Assembly (NCBI GenBank): GCA_002726235.1
Contig: PBSN01000018.1
Location: forward strand, 1 to 26,093
Direction of reading: 5' to 3'
DNA length: 26,093 bases
Origin: Nitrospiraceae bacterium
Lineage (GTDB): Bacteria; Nitrospirota; Nitrospiria; Nitrospirales; UBA2166
The notes under the pieces were generated by a model that ran no database searches, was not told the DNA's origin, and was given only the letters and a program-made list of their open reading frames with translations. The first letter of the stretch is position 1; each line of letters begins with the position of its first letter. Below, one piece after another: positions 1 through 7,298 of the stretch. The translations under genes and the position numbers were made by a program.

Positions 1-82
1 AACTTCAATACTGCGGCTACACATGTAGATGTCTTGTGCTGACGGTTTTCGGACGCGGGTTCGATTCCCGCCGCCTCCACCA
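1..82 (+). ncRNA. ssrA: tmRNA, 3' end (partial)
   Basis: This is the 3' end of transfer-messenger RNA, which rescues stalled ribosomes by tagging incomplete proteins. The last 30 or so bases form a T-arm (GGACGCGGGTTCGATTCCCG) followed by the acceptor 3' strand and an encoded CCA ending at 82. The bases before the T-arm look like the 3' side of the long tmRNA stem rather than an anticodon arm, so this is tmRNA and not an ordinary tRNA. The 5' part, including the tag reading frame, lies outside the window. The ssrA 3' end is a well known integration site for tyrosine-recombinase elements, which fits the integrase remnant starting about 85 bases downstream. Confidence 0.85.
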
Positions 83-167
83 ATAGCCCTCAAGATGAGG
101 CATGAAATGCTTCTAAAATTGATGTCACACCATACAATAACATAGTATTATCATATAGTTACGCTGA

Positions 168-422
168 TTCCACCTTTACTGTTCCCCTCTTGACATCCGC
201 GTCAAATGGGGGCACCTAGATAATACAGAGGATCAGTTTCCCTCATTTGCCGCGGTTCGTGATCCCATCGGCCATGCCTACAATCGCACGACCCACCTTC
301 CCGAGCGGCGAAAGATGATGCAGAACTGGGCGAATTATCTCGACAATATTGTCAGGGCTTCCGTAGAACAGCTTGCAATACAACAATACGGTTCTCCCGA
401 AGGTTTTTCATTTGATTCATAA
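168..422 (+). pseudogene. tyrosine recombinase (phage integrase), C-terminal remnant
   Basis: A + strand frame with no start codon runs from the in-frame TGA at 165-167 to the TAA at 420-422. From about 261 it reads DPIGHAYNRTTHLPERRK and then MMQNWANYLDNI. This matches the C-terminal signature of P4-type integrases: a Tyr in an AYNR-like context, then an ERR..MM..WA.YLD helix. The N-terminal DNA-binding part and the RHRH catalytic residues are absent. Only about 85 bases separate the remnant from ssrA, so the missing part was deleted. The last 71 bases overlap the 3' end of the convergent methyltransferase gene. The remnant probably belonged to the element that integrated at ssrA. Family assignment is from remembered signatures only. 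Confidence 0.7.
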
Positions 423-1176
423 ATTTTTTCTGGGCGGTCTCCCCCATGAGCAGGTGCACTCCAAGAGCAGAGGTCGTACCCTGACCTATGCGATCAATCA
501 CGGAGTCAAACCATGCAATGGCGTCAGGGGTAACATCTCGCCAATGAAGAATCTCAAAGCCCGTCCCTTCAAGAAGATTGCGGATGGTTTCAGGCGATGC
601 AAGAAAACTTAACGAGGATTGTTCGGCCCATGGCACTGGATAGTGAGGAGCTCCCTCTGCCCCCTGGAAAAGGTCGTGAAATACGAATGTACCACTTGAT
701 TTTAAAACACGCGAAATTTCCCTATAAAAATGGACTTTATCATGCACATTCATTTGAGCATGCTCTGTCCATACAACATCAAATGAAGTATCGCCAAATG
801 GAAGAGCTAGAGCACTGCCACAGTGCAAAGTCACGGCATTCTCCAAGCCAACTCGTTTTGTGAGGGCAGTAGCGACATCAATGTATTCGCGAGTAAGATC
901 AATACCGGTAGCCTGGCACCCATATTCAGATGCAAGATACCGCACTGATCCGCCGATGCCGCACCCAACATCGAGCACATGGAGGCCGGGTTTAATCTGC
1001 GCAAGGCTCGCCAACTCTATCGTCGCCTGCCGCCCACGAGTATGAAACGCATCCACTGCGGCAAGATCGGAAGGCGTGATATTGGCACAATCCTTCCCTT
1101 CCTCAGCAAGAGCGTTAAGGATTATCTCCAAAAGACCAGAAACACTATAATGACGTTCGACTCGCGTATCGATCAC
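352..1176 (-). CDS. SAM-dependent class I methyltransferase
   Basis: A methyltransferase of about 274 residues with the class I Rossmann fold. The SAM-binding glycine motif LDVGCGIGG lies near residues 69-77. An acidic residue ending strand 2 (TGIDLT) and a motif IV-like stretch (FDVVWTEHAQMNV) follow, as in the UbiE/sarcosine-dimethylglycine methyltransferase group. The N-terminal sequence RVERHYSVSGLLE is typical of unassigned small-molecule methyltransferases, and the substrate cannot be read from sequence. I chose the GTG at 1176 because an AAGGGAAAGGG purine tract lies just upstream. A TTG at 1197 would add seven residues but has no ribosome-binding site. The gene follows the endonuclease gene by 31 bases on the same strand, so the two may be cotranscribed. 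Its 3' end overlaps the integrase remnant, so it may be cargo of that element. Confidence 0.8.
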   Translation of the reverse strand: MIDTRVERHYSVSGLLEIILNALAEEGKDCANITPSDLAAVDAFHTRGRQATIELASLAQIKPGLHVLDVGCGIGGSVRYLASEYGCQATGIDLTREYIDVATALTKRVGLENAVTLHCGSALALPFGDTSFDVVWTEHAQMNVHDKVHFYREISRVLKSSGTFVFHDLFQGAEGAPHYPVPWAEQSSLSFLASPETIRNLLEGTGFEILHWRDVTPDAIAWFDSVIDRIGQGTTSALGVHLLMGETAQKKFMNQMKNLRENRIVVLQAVLRKP

Positions 1177-1207
1177 AATACCCTTTCCCTTGATCAATGG
1201 GGTTCAT

Positions 1208-1930
1208 CTAACACGATCGCATGACGACATCGTTTCGATTCCCCTGTACTCGCTCAATCCTCCGTGCCCTTTCACATTCCCAGGCATCGACGGGATCACT
1301 GCGTGCCCATGCCTCAAAGAGTGTCCGTTGCTCGCGTGAGATTATTCCCCTTTTGGGATATGTACTGTCCATATACAGATATGTCCGTGCAATCTCGCCT
1401 CGCACCGTTTCTCGCGGTTCCACCTTCCGATTCGCTATCTCCACATCACACGCCCCAAACTCTCGTGCCTCACCTTCGATGAGTCCCATGGCATAGTTGC
1501 TTCTCCGTCCGTTCACCTCCCCAATGGCAGGGTAGAGATTGTACATATCCGCTGCCATGCGCTTGAACTCACGATTGACCCTTGCGGCGCACTTCCGTCC
1601 TTTGAACCTTTTTCCCTTTTTGGTGACACAGCGTGGATGCCCTTGCCTCCACTCAGAGAATGTTTTCCCAAAGGCGTGAGCAGGGACAACATGTTCCCAT
1701 TCAATGCGGTTGGCGCGTTTCGTATCCTTTTTTGGACTGTACCCACAAGACGCCAAGTTTGGTTTCTTCCCCATGAAAGTACACCCACAGTAAAGCGTCA
1801 CGGAGTGATCCTCGTAAACCTGCTGAAGGATCTTCTTAGATTTAGCAAATGAAGTGATGTGTGTGTGTTGGGAAAAGGCTGGGGGCGACAGGAGAATCGT
1901 CATCAGAGCAAGAAAGAGAAACCGTGCCAT
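1208..1930 (-). CDS. secreted endonuclease I family DNase
   Basis: A 240-residue protein of the endonuclease I family (EndA/Vvn-type ββα-metal nucleases), which degrade DNA non-specifically in the periplasm or outside the cell. Residues 1-21 form a signal peptide ending PAFSQ. The catalytic motif IEWEHVVPAHAFG places the metal-linked Glu79 and general-base His80. A second motif, DMYNLYPAIGEVNGRRSNY (about 128-146), carries the conserved metal-binding Asn131. Several cysteines (Cys48, Cys50, Cys62, Cys101, Cys114) fit an exported, disulfide-containing enzyme. The ATG at 1930 is set by a GGAGG four bases upstream. A longer in-frame start would translate the adjacent tRNA-like sequence and is wrong. 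The methyltransferase gene follows on the same strand. Likely role: nutrient scavenging or defence against extracellular DNA. Confidence 0.88.
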   Translation of the reverse strand: MARFLFLALMTILLSPPAFSQHTHITSFAKSKKILQQVYEDHSVTLYCGCTFMGKKPNLASCGYSPKKDTKRANRIEWEHVVPAHAFGKTFSEWRQGHPRCVTKKGKRFKGRKCAARVNREFKRMAADMYNLYPAIGEVNGRRSNYAMGLIEGEAREFGACDVEIANRKVEPRETVRGEIARTYLYMDSTYPKRGIISREQRTLFEAWARSDPVDAWECERARRIERVQGNRNDVVMRSC

Positions 1931-1934
1931 CACA

Positions 1935-1939
1935 CCTCC
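1935..1939 (-). promoter_or_regulatory. ribosome binding site that fixes the endonuclease start
   Basis: GGAGG on the minus strand lies four bases before the ATG at 1930. It supports this start over the upstream in-frame ATG at 2041, which lies inside the tRNA-like sequence. Confidence 0.6.
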
Positions 1940-1999
1940 AAGAGGCACATTAAAAGCAAATTTAATGTTTTCCGCAAGTCTGATGCCGGTGTAGTGAAG

Positions 2000-2081
2000 T
2001 GGCCGGGGCGAGAGGATTTGAACCTCCGACATCCAGCTCACAGGGGGAGAGCCGGTGCGCGACCGTACTACGCACGCCCCG
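2000..2081 (-). tRNA. tRNA-like sequence with enlarged anticodon arm (type undetermined, possibly pseudo)
   Basis: The minus strand folds into most of a tRNA. It has a 7-bp acceptor stem (CGGGGCG with CGCCCCG), a discriminator G and encoded CCA, a T-arm with loop TTCAAAT on stem GGAGG/CCTCT, a 5-base variable loop, and a D-loop containing GG. The anticodon arm is not normal: the best pairing is a 7-bp stem (CCGGCTC with GAGCTGG, one G·U) closing a 9-base loop, TCCCCCTGT. This makes the body 79 nt instead of about 73, and no anticodon can be placed with confidence. The acceptor resembles tRNA-Pro. It may be a decayed tRNA, an attachment-site fragment, or an unusual functional tRNA. It lies 70 bases upstream of the endonuclease start. 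Confidence 0.5.
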
Positions 2082-2531
2082 CCATTGCTACTTCCAAGCC
2101 TCCGATTAAGTCCATATCGTCAGCAGAGCACCCAGCATGCCAGACCCTTATGGCGGGAGGGTGAGGTAAATGTGATTTTTTTATGTTCCCGTGCCTAGCA
2201 GAGATGGGATGGAAAAACGACGCGTGATATTTTAAATAAGGGGAACAGGTACCGAGACATATTATCGAGCGCACCTATGGCAAGCCTCTCCACACCACCG
2301 AGTACCCACCACCCTCTTACAGATGTCGCTACCGCTGTCTTGCTTCAGATGCGGGAGATGTGTGGGCAGCGTCTGCGCCAGGCACAGGAAGAGGACACAC
2401 ATATTGATCATGCCCCTCATTCTCTAGAGTTCTCTACCTCTCCCTCTCTCCTAGGGATGAGGTAGATATAACAACTGTGGTATCGTGTACGCCTCCTTCG
2501 AGACGAGACGTAAAAGGAAGAGACAGAGCCA
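2082..2531. other. non-coding stretch between tRNA-like locus and rmuC
   Basis: This stretch of about 450 bases has no recognisable gene. A 62-codon frame at 2277-2465 (+) has no ribosome-binding site, odd composition and no family resemblance, so I do not call it a gene. The part nearest rmuC carries the inverted repeat at 2434-2465. It presumably holds the rmuC promoter, but I could not identify convincing -35/-10 boxes. Confidence 0.4.
2434..2465. repeat. 7-bp inverted repeat upstream of rmuC
   Basis: CTACCTC at 2434-2440 pairs perfectly with GAGGTAG at 2459-2465, across an 18-base pyrimidine-rich spacer that includes the palindrome CCTAGG. It lies 67 bases before the rmuC start. It could be an operator or a transcript hairpin, but it is short enough to be chance. 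Confidence 0.3.
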
Positions 2532-3779
2532 ATGCAAGAAGTTGAATTGTTACGATATGTATTGCTCGGATTCGTTGCCTTCGTGTTCGGCGTTTGCGTA
2601 GGGATGGCTCTTTTGTGGCGGAGCCGTGGGAAACTTCGTGATGAAACCACCCAGTTACGGAACGACGCGGAACTGGCGAAAATTCAGCTCGCGCACTCTG
2701 AAGCCTCTCTCCAAGCCGAGACAGAAAAGACCAATTGGACTGAGGACGCTAAGTCTCAATTTAAAGAAGCATTCAAGACCTTGGCGACCGAGGAACTCGA
2801 AGCCCGATCAACTCAGTTAAAGGAAACTGCAAAAGATCAACTTGGTGTGATTGTTGATCCTTTGAAACAGGAACTCACAAAACTGGACAAGTATGTTAGG
2901 GAACTTGAGGGGAAGCGGGAAGGCGCATATTCAAGACTTGGCACCCAGTTAGAACTCCTCCAAGGACTTCAGCAGTCATTAAGGGATCAGACAACCTCAT
3001 TAGCCGAAGCACTCAAGGCCCCGACGGTTCGAGGACGATGGGGCGAAGTCCAACTCCGTCGCCTGATCGAATTAGCGGGCCTCCAAGACCACGTAGATTT
3101 CGACGAACAGGTTTCGGGTGAAGCAGGACGACCCGACATGATCGTTCATCTTCCCCAAGGAGGCACCCTCCCCATTGACGCCAAGGTGCCCCTTGATGCG
3201 TTTCTCAGAGCCATGGAAACTGAAGACATCCAAATGCGAAAACAGAACCTCGTGCATCATGCCCGTGCGTTAAAGAGTCGAGTCCAAGATCTTGCTCAGA
3301 AGGCCTACTGGGAACAGTTCGAGATAACTCCAGAGATTGTTATCATGTTCGTACCGGTTGAGTCCTCTCTCGGAGCTGCCTTTCAGAGTGACCCTGACTT
3401 ATTCGAATATGCGATCTCCAAAAAAGTCCTCATCAGTTCCCCAATTGTATTGTTTGCACTGTTAAAGGCCGTCGCCTATGGGTGGCAACAGCACCGGATC
3501 GCTGAAAACGCCGCGAAAATCGCCGAGGAGGGCAGAACGCTCCACGACCGGGTCGTCACCTTTGTTGGGCACTTAGCGGGAATGGGAAAATCTCTCGAGA
3601 GTTCGGTCAAAAAATACAATGACGCTATCACATCCTTTGAAAGACGCCTCTTACCTTCGTCAAAAAAATTTCTTGAAATGGGAGTGACGACGAAAACAAT
3701 CGAGCCTCCTGAACATGTCGAGTCACATCCTCAAACTCCTTCCTCTACGGAAGAGCATCAGAACATTTCACACTCGTAA
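2532..3779 (+). CDS. rmuC: RmuC family DNA recombination protein
   Basis: A 415-residue RmuC homologue. E. coli RmuC limits inversion at short inverted repeats and is thought to be a membrane-anchored nuclease-like protein. Residues 6-29 form one membrane segment, and residues 35-110 form a charged coiled coil. The conserved RmuC domain follows, with the core VRGRWGEVQLRRLIELAGL near 167-185, PDMIVHLPQGGTLPIDAKVPLDAFLRA, and a YGWQQHRIAENA-like stretch. The PD..V..P....(D/x)K arrangement resembles the PD-(D/E)XK nuclease fold proposed for the family. The C-terminal 45 residues are low in complexity and probably disordered. Start ATG 2532 has an AGGAAGAG tract upstream. It is a single + strand gene converging on carB. 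The 246 bases after its stop contain nothing I recognise. Confidence 0.92.
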   Translation: MQEVELLRYVLLGFVAFVFGVCVGMALLWRSRGKLRDETTQLRNDAELAKIQLAHSEASLQAETEKTNWTEDAKSQFKEAFKTLATEELEARSTQLKETAKDQLGVIVDPLKQELTKLDKYVRELEGKREGAYSRLGTQLELLQGLQQSLRDQTTSLAEALKAPTVRGRWGEVQLRRLIELAGLQDHVDFDEQVSGEAGRPDMIVHLPQGGTLPIDAKVPLDAFLRAMETEDIQMRKQNLVHHARALKSRVQDLAQKAYWEQFEITPEIVIMFVPVESSLGAAFQSDPDLFEYAISKKVLISSPIVLFALLKAVAYGWQQHRIAENAAKIAEEGRTLHDRVVTFVGHLAGMGKSLESSVKKYNDAITSFERRLLPSSKKFLEMGVTTKTIEPPEHVESHPQTPSSTEEHQNISHS

Positions 3780-4025
3780 AGTAGCGTTTGACCCTCGGGT
3801 TCGCGAGCCAGACGTGTCAGAAATCAACAGGACATCCGAAATGCACGCAGCAGAATCTCGTTGTTACCTGTGCATCGAAAGCGCCCACGGCCTTGAAGAT
3901 AATGTTGAAATTACTACGTTTCACCAGCGATGTGATCGATCGCGCCTATGGCAAGCTGCACCGCAATACAAGAGTGCTCCCCACTCTGTCGCATTCAGGA
4001 ATGTTTCTCATCATATGCAGATGTC

Positions 4026-7000
4026 CTAATGTTGATATTCTGCCCAACTTTTTATCTGCAGGTCACTACGCTGCTTTCGAGAAATCGCCTCCACCCATCG
4101 TTGTGCGAGTTGTATGTTAGTGATCAACGGAACCGCCATATCAACGGCTTTTCGCCGAATCAAATAATCGTTGGTAAGCTCTTGTTCTTGATAATTCTTG
4201 GGAATATTGATCACCAAATCGATTTTCCCCTGGCTCAGATAGTCAATGGCATTCGGTGTCATTTTTTCCAAGGGCCAGTGCAATATGGTGGAGGAGACTC
4301 CATTTGCGCTCAAAAACTCTGCCGTTCCCTGAGTTGCATACAATTCAATATCCATTGTGCAAAGGGCAGCTGCACAATCCAAAAAGGCCGCTTTTGATTC
4401 GACGGGCCCGGTAGAAAGAAGAATGGTATTCACCGGAAGACGATATCCTACGGACAACATGGCTTTCAAAAACGCCTCTTCAAAATCATCGCCGATACAG
4501 CCAACTTCGCCAGTCGACGCCATCTCAACCCCCAACACCGGGTCCGCCCCGTCCAAACGGGTAAATGAAAACTGCGGCGCTTTTACCCCAACACAATCCA
4601 GCTCCCCAATTGCCCCATTGAACAACGTGCCGTCGTCTCCCATAATAATGCGCGTCGCACAATCAATGAAGTTGACCTTTGAAATTTTGGAGACAAAGGG
4701 AAAGCTTCGTGACGCACGTACATTGCACTCGATGACCTTGACCTCATTGTCTTTTGCAATGAACTGAATATTAAACGGCCCCGTGATGTTCAATCGCTCA
4801 GCGATTTGAGCACCGACTCGCTTAATCCTCCGCATCGTTTCAAGGTAGGTTCGCTGAGCGGGAAACACCAGGGTCGAATCCCCGGAATGCACACCTGCGT
4901 TTTCAATATGCTCAGAAATAGCATAGAGCACAAGCTTCCCATCCTTTGCGACGGCATCCATTTCGAGTTCCTTGGCATTATCCAAAAACTGACTGATCAC
5001 CACAGGAAACTCGGACGATCCTTTGGCAGCTCGCTCGACAAAACGCGACAACTCCGCTTGGTTTGACGCTACACCCATCGCAGCACCACTCAACACATAT
5101 GACGGACGGATTAGAACGGGATACCCCACGGTTTCCGCGAACGCCAGTGCCTCATTTAACCCGACGAGTTCACGCCAGGCTGGTTGCTTGACCCCGAGAT
5201 CGTCCAAGAGTTTTGAAAACTTGTGCCTATCCTCAGCTTGATCAATAGAGGACGGAGGCGTGCCGAGAATGCGTACGCCTGCCCGATGAAGAGGGAGAGC
5301 GAGATTGTTCGGTACTTGCCCTCCCATGGAAAGGATGAGGCCGATGGGTTGTTCCTTGTTGACGATATCCAGCACCGTTTCCAAACTGAGTTCCTCAAAG
5401 TAGAGGGCATCACACTCGTTGTAGTCTGTGCTGACAGTCTCCGGATTGTGGTTGATCATGATGGTGCGGTGATTCGTATCGCGCAAAGTTCTCACGGTAT
5501 TCACGCAACACCAATCAAATTCGACCGAACTTCCGATCCGATAGGCTCCGGAACCCAATACGATGACAGATTGGCCATGGCCAAACTCAATATCATCGCC
5601 CTGCCCATTATAGGTGAGATACAAATAGTTGGATCGAGCAGGGTACTCAGCCGCAAGCGTATCAATTTGCTTGACGTACGGAATAATTCCTAACGCCTCG
5701 CGTCGCTGCCTCACCTGGGTTTCTTCGGCGTCAATCAAGCGGGCAATCTGAAGGTCACTAAACCCTGCCCTCTTTGCCTCCTGAAGCAAATCATGATCAT
5801 CAAGCGGCCGCTCTGAGACTGTGAACTGTCGAGCAAGTTCCACAACATGCTGAATCTTAAAGAGAAACCACCGATTGACCTTCGACAACTCGTAAATTCG
5901 TTCAATGGTCATCCCGGCTTGCATGGCCTCGGCGATTGCAAAAATTCGGTCAGGTGTCGGTTCGCTCAATTCCTGATCAATGTCATGAACATCTAGCTCT
6001 CTGCCCGGATCCACAAGTCCCTGGACACCACTATCCAACATCCGAATGGCCTTTTGGAGCGCTTCCTCAAATGTCCGCCCGATGGCCATGACTTCTCCAA
6101 CAGACTTCATTCCTGACCCAAGTTTATTGGACACTAAGTTGAACTTTTTGAGATCCCATCGAGGCATCTTGACCACGATGTAATCAAGCGCAGGTTCGAA
6201 ACATGCCTGTGTAATACCGGTCATACTATTGGGAAGATCAGGAAGCCCCCACCCAAGACCAAGTTTCGCCGCAATATAGGCCAAGGGATAGCCTGTTGCT
6301 TTGGATGCTAATGCCGAGCTTCGGGAAAGTCGCGCATTGACTTCAATGACCCGATACTCGTCTGAGTAGGGATCAAACGCAAACTGAATGTTGCACTCGC
6401 CGACAATGCCAAGATGACGCACAACCCTGATCGAGATTTGCCGAAGGCAATGATAATCTTGATTGCTCAGCGTCTGGCTCGGAGCAACAACAATGCTCTC
6501 GCCGGTGTGAATCCCCATGGGATCGAGATTTTCCATGTTACACACGGTGACACAATTGTCATGACGATCTCGTACAACTTCATATTCGACCTCTTTCCAG
6601 CCGGCGAGAGATTCCTCAATCAAGATCTGATTGGCATACCGGAAGGCTTTGGTTGCACGCTCACGAAGATCTTTATCCGTCAAACAAATCCCCGAACCAA
6701 GGCCACCCAAGGCATAGGCAATACGAAGCATGACGGGGTAGCCAATGGTTTGAGCCACTCGAATCGCGTCATCAACCGACGTGACAGCTTCGCTTTGGGG
6801 AACCTTGACATTAATCTCGAGGAGTTTGTTGACAAATAGATTGCGATCCTCGGTTTCTCGAATGACCTGAACCGAGGTACCCAGAACCGTCACATTGAAT
6901 TCATTCAATGTCCCCTTTTCATCGAGTGCCAAGCCGCAATTTAGTGCAGTCTGCCCTCCAAACCCAAGCAGAATTCCATCGGGTCGTTCCTTTTCGATAA

Positions 7001-7223
7001 CATCCCGAACAAAATCTGCAGTGACCGGAAGGAAATACACCTGATCGGCCAGATGCTCCGACGTTTGGATGGTCGCGATGTTTGGATTCACGAGGATGGT
7101 CGTAATCCCCTCGTCCTTTAACGCCTTGATCGCCTGACTTCCTGAGTAGTCGAATTCCCCTGCCTCTCCAATCTTCAAGGCGGAGCTTCCCAGAATGAGA
7201 ACCTTATTCGGTTTGGTCAACAT
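4026..7223 (-). CDS. carB: carbamoyl-phosphate synthase large chain (eukaryote/CPS1-like type)
   Basis: The 1065-residue large subunit uses glutamine-derived ammonia, bicarbonate and two ATP to make carbamoyl phosphate for pyrimidines and arginine. Both homologous halves are present. Each has an N-terminal fold (LILGSSALKIGEAGEFDYSG; VLGSGAYRIGSSVEFDW) and an ATP-grasp domain. They are separated by an oligomerisation domain and followed by a C-terminal MGS-like allosteric domain from about residue 930. The sequence is strikingly closer to animal CPS1/CAD than to E. coli CarB, for example ALGGLGSGIC, VVRHLGIVGECNIQFA, VKQIDTLAAEYP and YLTYNGQ. Related CarB proteins occur in Bacteroidetes and some other bacteria, so this is a known bacterial branch. 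Effector-site positions include Thr964, Thr967, Trp983 and Asn1006. It lies 75 bases after carA and has no clear ribosome-binding site. Confidence 0.95.
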   Translation of the reverse strand: MLTKPNKVLILGSSALKIGEAGEFDYSGSQAIKALKDEGITTILVNPNIATIQTSEHLADQVYFLPVTADFVRDVIEKERPDGILLGFGGQTALNCGLALDEKGTLNEFNVTVLGTSVQVIRETEDRNLFVNKLLEINVKVPQSEAVTSVDDAIRVAQTIGYPVMLRIAYALGGLGSGICLTDKDLRERATKAFRYANQILIEESLAGWKEVEYEVVRDRHDNCVTVCNMENLDPMGIHTGESIVVAPSQTLSNQDYHCLRQISIRVVRHLGIVGECNIQFAFDPYSDEYRVIEVNARLSRSSALASKATGYPLAYIAAKLGLGWGLPDLPNSMTGITQACFEPALDYIVVKMPRWDLKKFNLVSNKLGSGMKSVGEVMAIGRTFEEALQKAIRMLDSGVQGLVDPGRELDVHDIDQELSEPTPDRIFAIAEAMQAGMTIERIYELSKVNRWFLFKIQHVVELARQFTVSERPLDDHDLLQEAKRAGFSDLQIARLIDAEETQVRQRREALGIIPYVKQIDTLAAEYPARSNYLYLTYNGQGDDIEFGHGQSVIVLGSGAYRIGSSVEFDWCCVNTVRTLRDTNHRTIMINHNPETVSTDYNECDALYFEELSLETVLDIVNKEQPIGLILSMGGQVPNNLALPLHRAGVRILGTPPSSIDQAEDRHKFSKLLDDLGVKQPAWRELVGLNEALAFAETVGYPVLIRPSYVLSGAAMGVASNQAELSRFVERAAKGSSEFPVVISQFLDNAKELEMDAVAKDGKLVLYAISEHIENAGVHSGDSTLVFPAQRTYLETMRRIKRVGAQIAERLNITGPFNIQFIAKDNEVKVIECNVRASRSFPFVSKISKVNFIDCATRIIMGDDGTLFNGAIGELDCVGVKAPQFSFTRLDGADPVLGVEMASTGEVGCIGDDFEEAFLKAMLSVGYRLPVNTILLSTGPVESKAAFLDCAAALCTMDIELYATQGTAEFLSANGVSSTILHWPLEKMTPNAIDYLSQGKIDLVINIPKNYQEQELTNDYLIRRKAVDMAVPLITNIQLAQRWVEAISRKQRSDLQIKSWAEYQH

Positions 7224-7298
7224 CAGATACCGCGAGACGTGTCTGTGGTCAATGGCCAGCCGTTAGTGATTGGAATATGCCTCTCATTTCACGACTCG

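Noticed and set aside
1931-2041. N-terminal extension of the endonuclease beginning with a peptide containing SEVQILSPRP
   Set aside because: That peptide is the usual translation artefact of tRNA sequence on one strand. The signal peptide and GGAGG fix the start at 1930.
60-2081. Direct repeat of the ssrA 3' end marking the second att site in the tRNA-like locus
   Set aside because: The two 3' ends differ throughout the T-stem and acceptor, so they are not copies of one attachment core.
2277-2465. 62-codon + strand frame upstream of rmuC
   Set aside because: No ribosome-binding site, compositionally odd, and no recognisable family. It ends inside an inverted repeat.
3788-4120. 110-codon + strand frame between rmuC and carB
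   Set aside because: It runs into the 3' end of carB on the opposite strand and resembles nothing. The 3780-4025 gap shows no signal in any frame that I can recognise.
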